Positions 36,292 to 46,100 of a DNA stretch of 64,000 nt are shown here, piece by piece. The notes beneath the pieces are model-generated. The model ran no database searches, was not told where the DNA came from, and saw only the letters and a program-made list of their open reading frames with translations. The stretch's first letter is position 1. Each line of letters opens with the position of its first letter. The position numbers and the translations under genes were made by a program. The stretch comes from Flavobacterium sp. N1994. Its GTDB lineage: Bacteria; Bacteroidota; Bacteroidia; Flavobacteriales; Flavobacteriaceae. The stretch covers positions 2,108,001 through 2,172,000 of the forward strand of contig NZ_CP109999.1 of assembly GCF_025947145.1 (NCBI RefSeq), given 5' to 3'.

Positions 36292-36678
36292 ATGAATAAT
36301 ACAGCCTCTATTTTAGTACTGTTATTTCTTGCCGTAACTTTTATCCAATCTGCTTATGATAAAGTTTTTGGTTGGCAAGGCAATGTTAAGTGGCTTAAGG
36401 GTCATTTTGCGAATACCACATTACTTAAAAACAATGTTCCTTTAGCATTAGGGATTATTTTGCTTTTGGAATTGATTACTGGTGTTTTAACTTTGGTAGG
36501 TTGTGTTCAATTGTTGATTAATGGAGAACGAACCTTTGGTTTTTATGGGGCTGTTTTTTCTTGTATTACCTTGATTTTATTGCTTTTAGGACAACGTTTA
36601 GCTAAAGATTATGATGGTGCTAGGACCATTGCTATTTATTTTGTTCCGGCTGTTTTAGCTGTTTTTTGGTTGAGTTAG
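36292..36678 (+). CDS. DoxX family membrane protein
   Basis: A 128-residue protein with four hydrophobic helices, the DoxX layout. SAYDKVFGWQGNVKWL near the N-terminus matches the family. The function of these proteins (often linked to respiratory or redox complexes) is not settled. It starts two bases after holB. The intergenic stretch after it holds two copies of a 14-base palindrome. Confidence 0.75.
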   Translation: MNNTASILVLLFLAVTFIQSAYDKVFGWQGNVKWLKGHFANTTLLKNNVPLALGIILLLELITGVLTLVGCVQLLINGERTFGFYGAVFSCITLILLLLGQRLAKDYDGARTIAIYFVPAVLAVFWLS

Positions 36679-36691
36679 ATGCCTATATGTC

Positions 36692-36757
36692 ATCCCTAAC
36701 GGGATTTTTAACATTGGTTGCTTTGTTGGGCTACCCAAATTTTATCCCTAACGGGAT
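36692..36757. repeat. Two copies of palindrome ATCCCTAACGGGAT
   Basis: Exact copies at 36692-36705 and 36744-36757, 52 bases apart in the short gap between DoxX and the helicase gene. ATCCC pairs with GGGAT around TAAC; the first copy is followed by a T run and could terminate the holB-DoxX transcript, the second lies just before the helicase stop. Such CCCTAACGGG words recall REP-type elements of Bacteroidota. Confidence 0.6.
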
Positions 36758-36759
36758 AT

Positions 36760-39024
36760 TTACAAGCTTGCCTTAAACATTTTCAATTCATCCCAGGTAA
36801 ATTTATCTCCGTATTGTTCTTTCAAACCGTTGAGGGTTTCTTCTTTATATCCTTTAAAAGCTTTAGCTAATTCGAGGATTTTTTCTTCAGGTAAAACATC
36901 ATTAATTGAAATCGTTTCTGATTCTATGAGTTTGGCCATGTGTCCACCTACTGTTTGAGGAGTAAGCTTACGAATGGCTGCAATTTCTTTGATAGAATTC
37001 TTATCTAGCCATAGTTCATAGGTTTCTTGCACCGTTGATTTTTTGGGTTCTTTTGTCGCTTTTTTCTTTTTGGTGTAGCGTTCTAAATCAACTTCGTCCT
37101 CAATTAATGTTATATTTAGCTTTTTAAAGTCTTCTCGAATCGTTTCTAGTTTTCTGATTTTATAATATTTAATTTCCTCCGAAGTGACTTTTTCTTTTGA
37201 AATGGTTTCGCCTTTTGCTACAGTTTCTATGAGCAGTTTGGCTTTCATCAATTGTAAAACGGCTTTGACTTGCAGTGTTTCCAAAATCACTAATTCATCG
37301 TAAAACGCTTTTACTTTTTTAATTCGAATTACTTCCTCTAATTTCCAAAGGATTTCATAAACCAAGGCATCCAAAGGTTCGAAGAAATAAGTATAGGCCG
37401 CTTGAACCCTTTCGAAAACAAACTTTAAATCGACTTCTTCCTCTTTAAAAAGCGAGTTTAGTTGCGCAGCGAATTTGCGAGAAGCATCTAAAAGATTTTC
37501 AATGGCTTCGGTTTGTTTTTTTGCCCAAGTGGCGTATTTTGATTTCGCCGATAGTTCTGAATTTTCGTTATAACTGAACTGGTGATTTCGCCATTCCTGT
37601 GCCAAATCAGTCCAATCAAAACTGGCAATCAAATAGTTATGAATAAAACTTTTAGTGTCTTGTTTCAGTGCGTTTTCGAGTAGTGTTGTAGTGGCTTTAT
37701 TTTCGGCATATTCCAATACATCTTGATCACTAGAAATGCCGTTCATTTGTAACGGAGACAGTAAAACCAAGCCTTTTAAAGACCGTAAACGGGAAAGAGC
37801 TACATAAGCTTGTCCGGGTAGGAAAACCTGTGATACATCGAGTGCGGCTTTGTCAAAAGTTAATCCTTGGCTTTTGTGAACGGTGATTGCCCAAGCTAAT
37901 TTTATTGGATAATGAGTAAAGGTTCCGAGTATTTCCTCGTTGATTTCTTTGGTGTTTTCATCTACATAATAGCGGATGTTTTGCCATTCGTATCGCTCGA
38001 CTTCTATAGTTTTATTTTCTTCGGGAAAGTGAACCCAGATTTCTTCCTCTGAAAGCGATTGGATAACGCCCATTTTACCATTGAAATAATTTTTATCGAA
38101 TGACAAATCATTTTTAATAAACATGACTTGAGCTCCTATTTTTAGTTCTAATTGTTCTTCTAACGGATAAATTTTTTCTGGGAAATCATCAACAATTAAT
38201 GCTTTGTAGACATTAGCTTTTCCTTTTAAATCAATTAATGATTGCGAGTTTATAGCATCAGCTTTGATGTTATGTGTCGTTAAAGTGATATAGCCTTTAT
38301 TGGCTTTTAGATCAAAGTTAGGTTGAACAAATTGGTTAAGGATTTTAATATCGTTTGCTGAAATCTGATTGTTTCTCAAGTTATTCAAAACCGATATAAA
38401 CTGTTCCTCAGTTTGTCGAAAAATTTTAGACAATTCGATATACAATGGTGGGTTTTGTTGAATCACATGAGAGTGAAAGAAGAATTTCCCTTTGTAATAC
38501 TTTCGCAATGTTCTCCATTCTTCCTCTCTAATTATGGGTGGCAGTTGTAATAAATCGCCAATAAAGAGCACCTGAACTCCGCCAAAAGCTTGGTTTCCTT
38601 TTCGAACGGATTGCAACATAAAATCGATGGCATCCATCAAATCAGAACGGAGCATACTGACTTCATCAATGATAAGCAATTCCATGTTTTGAATGACTGC
38701 TTTCTTCAGAGTGCTCATTTTGAAATGTCTACGTAACGTAGCTTTAGTTTCAAATTTTGAATTATCTGAAAACTGAGGGGATGAATTATCGGGGATGAAT
38801 CCTCCAAAAGGCAACTGAAATAGGGAATGAATAGTAACGCCTCCAGCATTTAAAGCTGCGATTCCTGTGGGTGCGACGACCACACAATTTTTGTGTGTGG
38901 ATTTAATTATCTCTTTGAGAAGCGTGGTTTTTCCTGTTCCTGCTTTTCCAGTGAGAAAGATAGACCGATTGGTTTGATTGATAAATTGCAAAACATAGTT
39001 TGCTTCGGCTGATATTGATTTCAT
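36760..39024 (-). CDS. PIF1/RecD-like helicase with C-terminal HTH region
   Basis: A 754-residue SF1B-type helicase. I chose the ATG at 39024 (MKSISAEANYVLQF), downstream of a promoter at 39044-39075; the earlier ATG at 39057 lies inside it. P-loop GKAGTGKT (26-33), DEVSMLR (Walker B), and the C-terminal motifs WAITVHKSQGLTFDKAALDV and AYVALSRLRSL (UvrD_C_2) are present. Residues about 500-620 contain a helical region and the last ~95 an HTH-like segment (IAAIRKLTPQTVGGHMAKL). The C-terminus resembles the HTH_40 region of RecQ/PIF1-type proteins. It probably acts in DNA repair or replication restart. Confidence 0.88.
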   Translation of the reverse strand: MKSISAEANYVLQFINQTNRSIFLTGKAGTGKTTLLKEIIKSTHKNCVVVAPTGIAALNAGGVTIHSLFQLPFGGFIPDNSSPQFSDNSKFETKATLRRHFKMSTLKKAVIQNMELLIIDEVSMLRSDLMDAIDFMLQSVRKGNQAFGGVQVLFIGDLLQLPPIIREEEWRTLRKYYKGKFFFHSHVIQQNPPLYIELSKIFRQTEEQFISVLNNLRNNQISANDIKILNQFVQPNFDLKANKGYITLTTHNIKADAINSQSLIDLKGKANVYKALIVDDFPEKIYPLEEQLELKIGAQVMFIKNDLSFDKNYFNGKMGVIQSLSEEEIWVHFPEENKTIEVERYEWQNIRYYVDENTKEINEEILGTFTHYPIKLAWAITVHKSQGLTFDKAALDVSQVFLPGQAYVALSRLRSLKGLVLLSPLQMNGISSDQDVLEYAENKATTTLLENALKQDTKSFIHNYLIASFDWTDLAQEWRNHQFSYNENSELSAKSKYATWAKKQTEAIENLLDASRKFAAQLNSLFKEEEVDLKFVFERVQAAYTYFFEPLDALVYEILWKLEEVIRIKKVKAFYDELVILETLQVKAVLQLMKAKLLIETVAKGETISKEKVTSEEIKYYKIRKLETIREDFKKLNITLIEDEVDLERYTKKKKATKEPKKSTVQETYELWLDKNSIKEIAAIRKLTPQTVGGHMAKLIESETISINDVLPEEKILELAKAFKGYKEETLNGLKEQYGDKFTWDELKMFKASL

Positions 39025-39043
39025 GGCGTATACTTTAGAAAAG

Positions 39044-39075
39044 CAAATATAAAGCATTGTTTTTCAACAAACAAA
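39044..39075 (-). promoter_or_regulatory. Promoter of the helicase gene
   Basis: On the minus strand TTTG (39072-39075), a 20-base spacer and TATATTTG (39044-39051), 20 bases before the ATG at 39024. Confidence 0.65.
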
Positions 39076-39079
39076 CAAA

Positions 39080-39105
39080 AAAACGCCTTGTAATTAAGGC
39101 GTTTT
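39080..39105 (-). terminator. Terminator after the OmpH-like gene
   Basis: Stem AAAACGCCTT/AAGGCGTTTT with a six-base loop; on the minus strand it is followed by TTTTTTTG. It lies 22 bases after the OmpH-like stop and just upstream of the helicase promoter. Confidence 0.8.
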
Positions 39106-39127
39106 GTATCATTTAAAAGCAAATATG

Positions 39128-39709
39128 TTATTTCTTCTCTTCCTTTTTAGTTTCAGTTTTTTCTTCTTTTTTACCCACTGATTTGTATAAATCGTTGACT
39201 TTTTTAATCATATCATTGGTAATATCATAACCGTCTTTCGCATACAAAATGGAAGGAGAAGAGTCACCTGAACCATATACATAATCGTATCCTTTTTCTT
39301 TTCCGTATTCTTTAATTACTTTTCTATAACTTTTTACTAAAGAGTCCATTTCTACACCACTTTCTTGTTGCAATTGTTGTAGCATGGCTTGTTGAGCGTA
39401 GTTTAATTGTTGTTCTCTTTGTTGTAATTCAGATCCTTTTTGTTGGGCCCAAGCTTCTCCTTTGGTTTGTGCATTTTGTTTGAAGCTTGCAGCTTCCGAT
39501 TTGAAACGAGCTACTTCTGCTTCTAACTGGTTGCCCATTACTTTGGCTTTATCTTTATATTTCGCCTCGATATCTTTAGCTTCCGTTGATTCTTCCATTA
39601 ATTTAGAAGTATCAATATAGGCTGTTTTAAATTCTTTTGTGGTTGTTGTTGTTTTATTGCATGAAATTATGGAGATGGCCAATGCAACTAGGATAATTGT
39701 TTTCTTCAT
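39128..39709 (-). CDS. OmpH/Skp-like periplasmic chaperone lipoprotein
   Basis: A 193-residue protein when started at 39709 (MKKTIILVALAISIISC), giving a lipobox at SIISC with the lipid cysteine at residue 17; a longer frame from 39763 adds a hydrophobic prefix that is unlikely. AYIDTSKLMEES starts the OmpH motif, followed by a long helical arm with charged heptads (DKAKVMGNQLEAEVARFKSE ... QREQQLNYAQQAML) and the return strand KEYGKEKGYDYVYGSG. It probably guides outer-membrane proteins across the periplasm. The C-terminus is a Lys/Glu-rich tail. Confidence 0.88.
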   Translation of the reverse strand: MKKTIILVALAISIISCNKTTTTTKEFKTAYIDTSKLMEESTEAKDIEAKYKDKAKVMGNQLEAEVARFKSEAASFKQNAQTKGEAWAQQKGSELQQREQQLNYAQQAMLQQLQQESGVEMDSLVKSYRKVIKEYGKEKGYDYVYGSGDSSPSILYAKDGYDITNDMIKKVNDLYKSVGKKEEKTETKKEEKK

Positions 39710-39739
39710 TAGAATAGTATAAAAATTAATTTTCGATTT

Positions 39740-39747
39740 CAAAAGTA
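39740..39747 (-). promoter_or_regulatory. -7 box of the OmpH-like gene
   Basis: The minus strand reads TACTTTTG, matching TAnnTTTG, 30 bases before the chosen ATG at 39709. It lies inside the longer ORF prefix, further supporting the later start. Confidence 0.5.
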
Positions 39748-39959
39748 TAAAAATAAACGGCAATAATCTAATGACCCTAAAATGTCTAAAAAATGGCCGA
39801 TTTGTTAGTATAAGTGTTCGTTATTGGTTGCTTTAAACCTATAAGATTTGATTATTGATTTTGGCTTTAAATAAACGCTTTTAAGCCGCGTTTCGTTTTT
39901 TGTTAGGTTAAGTGATGTTTAACCTCGTTTTAGATAAATCACGCTTATTTAATTGCGTT

Positions 39960-40805
39960 TTACTTGTTTTTAAGGACATATATATGGGAGGAATACTCTT
40001 TTGTTTTCTTTCCTGACAGATTTGATTTTAGTCCGACAAAAAATGCTCGAATGAAATTCATTCTCCCTGTTTTATATTTTTCTGAAAGTAAGCTTACATA
40101 AAAACTATCAAATTTCATGGGTAGGACTTCGACCAATTTCATTTCTTTTTCTGCGAATAATTTTTCGATAGTTATTTTTGAAAAATGCCAAATGTGTCTT
40201 GGTACGTCATAAGCAGCCCAATGTCTTCCGTAGAAATTGGCGTCGAATGATTTGAAATTGGGAACAGCAATAATTATAGTTCCGGTTGGTTTAATCAATC
40301 TTTTTAATTCAGAAATATATTCATCCAGATTAGGAACATGTTCTAACACGTGCCACATGGTGATGATATCGAAAGAATGGCTTTCAAGATTCGCTAGGTT
40401 ATCTGCAAATGAAACCCCTTTATTGATAGCTATAGCTTTTGCTTTATTGCTTGGTTCGATTCCAGTAGTTTGCCAACCGTCTTTTTTAGCCACTACCAAA
40501 AAATCTCCTGTTCCTGCTCCAATGTCTAGAAGTTTTCCTTTTTGAGATTGTGCGTTGATTAATTTTACTTTGTTTTTTAGTGCCACATTTTTTATTATGT
40601 GGTATGCTCTTTCAAATAGAGAACGTTTGCCATCGGTATGTGAAATATAGTCGTCGCTTTCGTAATAGCTTGGCAATTTCTCTAGTGACGGCTTTGGAAA
40701 AGTGATCAATAAATCATATTCCGGATTGTGATGCAATTCGAATATTTCTTTTGAAACCGAATAATCTTTTACTTTTTGGAAAAAAATATTATTTTGAAAA
40801 CTCAT
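39960..40805 (-). CDS. Class I SAM-dependent methyltransferase
   Basis: A 281-residue soluble enzyme. The SAM-binding glycine motif LLDIGAGTGDF (about 92-102), the acidic GIEPS strand end and MWHVLEHVPNLDEYI (motif post-I region) place it in class I. It resembles the Methyltransf_23/ubiquinone-type group; the acceptor is unknown. It lies downstream of mnmG, separated by 54 bases that hold a parS-like site. No partner pathway genes adjoin it. Confidence 0.85.
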   Translation of the reverse strand: MSFQNNIFFQKVKDYSVSKEIFELHHNPEYDLLITFPKPSLEKLPSYYESDDYISHTDGKRSLFERAYHIIKNVALKNKVKLINAQSQKGKLLDIGAGTGDFLVVAKKDGWQTTGIEPSNKAKAIAINKGVSFADNLANLESHSFDIITMWHVLEHVPNLDEYISELKRLIKPTGTIIIAVPNFKSFDANFYGRHWAAYDVPRHIWHFSKITIEKLFAEKEMKLVEVLPMKFDSFYVSLLSEKYKTGRMNFIRAFFVGLKSNLSGKKTKEYSSHIYVLKNK

Positions 40806-40838
40806 ATAAAGACTGTATTGATAAGGCTTGACACAATT

Positions 40839-40854
40839 CGTTTCACGTGGAACG
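40839..40854. promoter_or_regulatory. parS-like palindrome between mnmG and the methyltransferase
   Basis: CGTTTCACGTGGAACG matches 14 of 16 bases of the parS consensus (either orientation TGTTTCACGTGGAACA), with the two mismatches at the outer ends. It lies in the gap just after the mnmG stop. Confidence 0.6.
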
Positions 40855-40859
40855 TAAAA

Positions 40860-42731
40860 CTATCTCCCCATATAAATTAATAACACGGATATGTCTGATG
40901 GAGATACTCCGCTAATTCTTGATGCTTGTGAAATGGTTACTGGACGAATTTTAGACAACTTTTGTTTGGCTTCTATTGACATCGATTTGATTTTGTTGTA
41001 ATCAAAATTCTCAGGGATTTTAATATCTTCTAATCGAACCAACTTTTCCGCATTGTTTCTTTCCTTTTCGATATACCCAGAATATTTGACTTGGATTTCG
41101 GCTTGTTCGATTATTTCTTTATCTAAATCGTTTGCTTGGATATATTCTTGAACTTTTTCAAATTTTAAAATATCCTCTAATTCGATTTGAGGTCGAGAGA
41201 ATACTTTATACATTTTATCGGATTGACTCATTGGTGCACTTTCCTTTTCTACTAAAATGGGGTTGGCTTCCTCTTGAGTAACGCTCGTTTCTTTGAAGAA
41301 ATTGACCATTTTTTCACTTTCTTCAAATTTGTATTCCATTCTTTTTAGACGTTTTTCAGAAGCTAATCCAATTTTATAGGATTTAGCTGTTAATCTAAAG
41401 TCGGCGTTGTCTTGTCTTAAAAGCGTTCTGTATTCTGCACGAGAGGTAAACATTCGATATGGTTCTTCTGTACCTTTGGTTATTAAATCGTCTATTAATA
41501 CTCCTATATAAGCTTCATCACGACGCAGAATCATTGGTTCTTGTTCTTTTACTTTTAGTGCTGCATTGATACCCGCCATCATTCCTTGAGATGCTGCTTC
41601 TTCATATCCAGTTGTCCCATTGATTTGTCCAGCAAAATATAGTCCTTCAACTAACTTCGTTTCGAGAGTATGTTTTAATTGTGTTGGCGGAAAATAATCG
41701 TATTCAATAGCGTATCCAGGTCTAAAGAATTTCACTTTTTCAAACCCTTCCACTAAACGTAAAGCTTTGAATTGAATATCTTCAGGTAAGGAAGTTGAAA
41801 ACCCGTTTACATATACTTCCACAGTATTCCATCCTTCTGGTTCTACAAATAATTGATGTCTCTCCTTGTCAGCAAAACGGTTAATTTTGTCTTCAATAGA
41901 TGGGCAATATCTTGGGCCGATACTTTTAATGCGTCCATTAAACATTGGGGAGCGATCAAAACCTTCTCGAAGAATATTGTGCACTTCGTTTGAAGTGTAT
42001 GTCATGTGACAAAGTTTCTGATGAACCAATGGTTTGGTTTCATCTGAATAGGAGAACTTATCTGGAACTAAATCCCCTGGTTCTTCGCGCATTTTAGAAT
42101 AATCTAATGAACGACCATCTACTCGAGGTGGTGTTCCTGTTTTCATTCTGCCAGATTCAAAACCAGCATTAATTAAATCCTCTGTTATTCCGTATGCCGC
42201 ACTTTCTCCTGCTCTACCTCCTCCAAATTGCTTGTCACCGATATGGATTAATCCGTTAAGAAAAGTGCCATTAGTAAGTACTACTGTTTTGGCTTTGATT
42301 TCAATTCCGAGTGAAGTAACAATTCCTTCAATCTTTTGATTTTTAATTAGAAGTCCTTTTACCATTTCTTGATAGAAATCGAGATTAGGTGTTTGTTCTA
42401 AACGCAATCTCCATTCTTCTGCAAATCGCATTCGGTCTGATTGCACTCTGGGAGACCACATAGCAGGTCCTTTAGATTTGTTAAGCATTTTGAATTGAAC
42501 AGCGGTAATATCTGAAATAATTCCTGAATACCCTCCAAGTGCGTCTATTTCACGAACAATTTGTCCTTTCGCAATTCCCCCCATAGCAGGATTGCATGAC
42601 ATTTGCGCAATGTTCTGTAGGCTCATTGTGACCAACAAAGTGCTACAACCTAAATTAGCTGATGCCGCTGCTGCTTCGCAACCTGCATGTCCTGCTCCCA
42701 CTACAATTGTATCGTATTTTTCTAAAAACAT
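40860..42731 (-). CDS. mnmG: tRNA uridine-5-carboxymethylaminomethyl modification enzyme MnmG (GidA)
   Basis: A 623-residue FAD enzyme that, with MnmE, installs the cmnm5 group on wobble uridines. The dinucleotide-binding motif IVVGAGHAGCEAA (9-21) and the family stretches GGRAGESAAYGITEDLI and GYEEAASQGMMAGINAAL are present. C-terminal residues include the MnmE-binding helical domain. Length is normal. Its gene lies between two parS-like sites, and mnmG/gidA is often near replication origins. Confidence 0.96.
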   Translation of the reverse strand: MFLEKYDTIVVGAGHAGCEAAAASANLGCSTLLVTMSLQNIAQMSCNPAMGGIAKGQIVREIDALGGYSGIISDITAVQFKMLNKSKGPAMWSPRVQSDRMRFAEEWRLRLEQTPNLDFYQEMVKGLLIKNQKIEGIVTSLGIEIKAKTVVLTNGTFLNGLIHIGDKQFGGGRAGESAAYGITEDLINAGFESGRMKTGTPPRVDGRSLDYSKMREEPGDLVPDKFSYSDETKPLVHQKLCHMTYTSNEVHNILREGFDRSPMFNGRIKSIGPRYCPSIEDKINRFADKERHQLFVEPEGWNTVEVYVNGFSTSLPEDIQFKALRLVEGFEKVKFFRPGYAIEYDYFPPTQLKHTLETKLVEGLYFAGQINGTTGYEEAASQGMMAGINAALKVKEQEPMILRRDEAYIGVLIDDLITKGTEEPYRMFTSRAEYRTLLRQDNADFRLTAKSYKIGLASEKRLKRMEYKFEESEKMVNFFKETSVTQEEANPILVEKESAPMSQSDKMYKVFSRPQIELEDILKFEKVQEYIQANDLDKEIIEQAEIQVKYSGYIEKERNNAEKLVRLEDIKIPENFDYNKIKSMSIEAKQKLSKIRPVTISQASRISGVSPSDISVLLIYMGR

Positions 42732-42732
42732 T

Positions 42733-43155
42733 TTAATTTTGTTTCACGTGGAACATTTTCATTTTCTCTTCTTCCTTTTCACGCATTATCTTTTCATCCT
42801 TTTCGGATTTGTCTTTATAACCGCAGTAATGTAAAACTCCGTGTGCCATAACTCTTTTTAATTCTTCGTCAAACGCAACATTGAAATCATCAGCATTCTC
42901 ACGAACCCTTTGAACAGAGATGAAAATATCGCCTTGTAGTTCGTTTCCTATAGAATAATCAAAGCTGATAATGTCTGTTAACGTGTCATGGTTCAAATAT
43001 TGTTGGTTTATTTCCAACAAATAATTATCGTCACAGAAGATATAATTAATCTCCCCTTCGTTCTTCATTTCGGAGCTAATGACTTTGGAGAGCCAGTTAG
43101 CAAAAGCCGTTTCATTATCCAGTATAAATTCTGTCTCGTAATTAAAACTAATCAT
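42733..43155 (-). CDS. ybeY: Endoribonuclease YbeY (rRNA maturation factor)
   Basis: A 140-residue protein of the UPF0054 family involved in 16S rRNA 3' maturation and ribosome quality control. The metal motif reads MAHGVLHYCGYKDK: H105 and H109 are kept, but the third ligand position (usually H in HxxxHxxxxxH) is D115. GYKDK is common in Bacteroidota homologues, so function is probably retained. The C-terminal codons for FHVKQ overlap a perfect parS site. It overlaps the DUF4175 gene by eight bases and is followed one base later by mnmG. Confidence 0.92.
   Translation of the reverse strand: MISFNYETEFILDNETAFANWLSKVISSEMKNEGEINYIFCDDNYLLEINQQYLNHDTLTDIISFDYSIGNELQGDIFISVQRVRENADDFNVAFDEELKRVMAHGVLHYCGYKDKSEKDEKIMREKEEEKMKMFHVKQN
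42740..42755. promoter_or_regulatory. Perfect 16-bp parS site within the end of ybeY
   Basis: TGTTTCACGTGGAACA; the complementary strand reads TGTTCCACGTGAAACA, the parS consensus bound by ParB. It encodes MFHVKQ at residues 134-139 of YbeY. Confidence 0.85.
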
Positions 43156-46100
43156 TGGTTTTGAAATATTCTTGAACCTTTTGGTTAAAATTGGAGCGCA
43201 AAGGTAAGCTTTGTCTATTTAAAATTTCAATGCTGTTTAAATATTCTTGCAGTTTGGTAGGCAAAGCAGGTGCTTGATTGTTAAACTCTTTCTTGTTGGT
43301 TTCCGATTGACGCTTCTTATCTTCCCCTTGTTGTTGAACAGCTTTCTCTAATTTTAACAACTCATATTTAACATTTAAAATCTTTTGAAGCGTTTCATTA
43401 TTGAACCCTTTATTGAGTAATTGTTTTTCTATTTGCTTCATTTGGTCTAAAACATTTTGACCATTTCCTCCAACTCCTTGCTTTCTCAATTCCTTTTCTA
43501 AAGCTTCTCTAAGCTGTTGTTGTTCTTTATAAATTTCCATTACATTCTTGGCGTCGCCTTCTCCGTCTTGTCCTTCTTCTCCCCCATTTTGGTTTCCTTG
43601 TCCTTTTCCTTTATCTCCCTTTTGACCATTGTTCCCTTTTTGTCCTTCCTTGCCTTGACCTTCCTTTTCTCCTTTATTGCCTTCTTGTCCTTCTCCTTCT
43701 TTTTCTCCTTTTTTCATTCCTTTCTTCATCTTCTCCCCTAAGCCTTCTTGTTTTTTTATGATATCTGGCAATTGCATACCTTGTCCCTGTCCTTGACCTG
43801 GTTTTGGCTTTCCTTGTCCAGCTCCAGACATTTCCATTTGCATACTATTTAAAATATCGCTTAGCATGTCCGCTAATTTATTCGATGATGATACCGCATA
43901 TTGCTGATGAGAATTCCCTTTTGGAACATTGGCTTCGGCCAAATTCTCAATAGCTTTATCCACGTTATATTGCACATTTCCAATTTCCTTAGTGATGTCT
44001 TCAGCTATTTTTGGGTTTCTTAATGACATTGCAAACAAACTATCATCGACATGTTTGAATTGTTGTTTTAAGTCCTGTTGGATTTTAAGGTTTTTATTGA
44101 AGGATGGTGCTCCTCGTTTCAAGTTTTTGAACTGCTTCATGACATCTTCTTGAGAAAAAGAATAGGCAAGGAGATTGTCTAAAATTTGTCTTAGCATGGC
44201 CACATCTTCATCCATTTGCTCCTTGTCTCCGGCTTCCATTTGTTCTGCCATTTGCTGGCTCATTTGCTTCATTTTCTTGGAAGCACTTTTTTGTTTTGAT
44301 TTGGCTTTCTCTTTTTGTTGCTTTTGTAATTGGTCTTTAGCATTCTTCAAATCTTCATCAATACTTTTCTCTTTCTCTTCTGTCTTGGGCAAACTAACAG
44401 GAGATTTTAATTCCTTGTTGTCCTTGTCTAACTCTTTTAGTTCTTGTTGAAGTTTATCAAATTCCTTATTAATTTCATCTTGCTTTTCAGCATTGTTCTC
44501 CTCGGTCTTGTCGGCAAGCTTGTCTTGCTTTTCGGCAAGTTTGTCTAATTTGTCAGCAATTTGTTGAGCTTTTTTCTCAACATAATACTTCTTGGTTAAT
44601 TCCACTAATTGCTCCAAACTTTTGGTTTGGTTCTTGCTCGTTTGTTGGAATTTCTCCATCTTTTCAAACAACTCTTCTTTGCTGATTTTATCATTCAGTT
44701 TTTGAAGTTCGTCTAAAAGCTTTTTATTTTTTTCGAGTTCTTCTTTCGTTTTCTCTAATCTGTCTTGAAGCAAATCTTTCTTTTCATCCTTCTTTTCGGT
44801 CTTGAACTTATCCAGATTATCCTTCATCTTCTCCGAGAACTCTTTCATCATTTCGTCTTGTTGTTTTTGACGTTGGATGAAATCGTTAACTTTTTGCTGG
44901 TCTTTGTATTCTAGATTATCTTTTTCTTTGCCCATCTTTTGCAATTTATCCATTTCTGAAAGTTGCTTGTCTTGGGCTTTTAGCGATTTTGACATCGAAT
45001 TAATATTCTCGTTTTGCTGTTGTAACATTTCATCTTGCTTCTCTGTTTCCGTAGCGATACGGTTGCTGAAAACTGATGATTTAGTGCTTTTGAAATTGTG
45101 AATGGCATCGTTATCGAAAATCTCAAAATAATATTCGTAGGAGACTCCTTCCATTACTGGAAGATTATTAGGGAATGAAAACACAAACTGATCATAAACA
45201 TCGTGCTTAACTGAAATAACGGCCTTTTTAACCTCTTTTGGCGTGTCTTTTGGATAGTAGACTATTTGTAATTTTGATAGTCCGTAATCGTCGGAAACTT
45301 GTCCTAACACATAGTTCTTATTAACCTTTAAACTATCTGGAGCATTATTTACAGATATGGTTGGGAATTGATCTTTGATTACTGAAATCTGATAATTCAG
45401 TTTCTCGTAATTTTGAACCTTTGCGTTAGAGGTTAGAATTTGATAATCCACATTTTGAAGAATGCTTTTTGATAATAAAAACATATTATCTTCTTTAGTG
45501 AAAGCATAATGAGCATTTTCGTTTACCCAATCCACCTTTTGAGTGGCTAGGGTATTCATTCTCCAGGTGACTTTAGTCCCTTCTGGGATAATGGCGTTTC
45601 CTGTACCCTTAATTACTTCTGCTTTTTTATTTAGATAGCTTGGAAAATTCAATACCATTTCGAAATTGGCTATGGAGGGAACTGTGACTACTTTTAATTC
45701 ATAATCGTGTGAGGAAACATCATTAGCTTCAATATGAAATTCAACTTCTTCTGAGGGTTTTGGAATGACGAATTCAAATTCACCAGCTTTGTTACTCTCC
45801 ATAAAGTAGCTTTCATTACCAATAAAAATTGTTGCATCCTGTGGAACTACTTTACCCACTGTTTTAACTTTAAGCAAGAAATCTTTATTTTGTTCGGTCT
45901 GCAAATTGGCATTCAAAACCTGAAATTCAAAGGGTGCTGGTGGTAAAAACTGCTGTTTAAAATTCACGACCCTATTTAAACTTTGTGAAATCAAATTACT
46001 GTTTCCCGAAAGGTAAAAGAAGGCAAAAAACAAAATGGGAATTATCGCCAAAGGCAAGTATTTCTTATTGTTTCCAAGGTTTATCGCGTTTCCAAAAGGA

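Noticed and set aside
43517..44450. Plus-strand ORFs opposite the DUF4175 gene
   Set aside because: They are Phe/Ser/Leu-rich mirrors of the Lys/Glu/Gln-rich coiled-coil coding strand.
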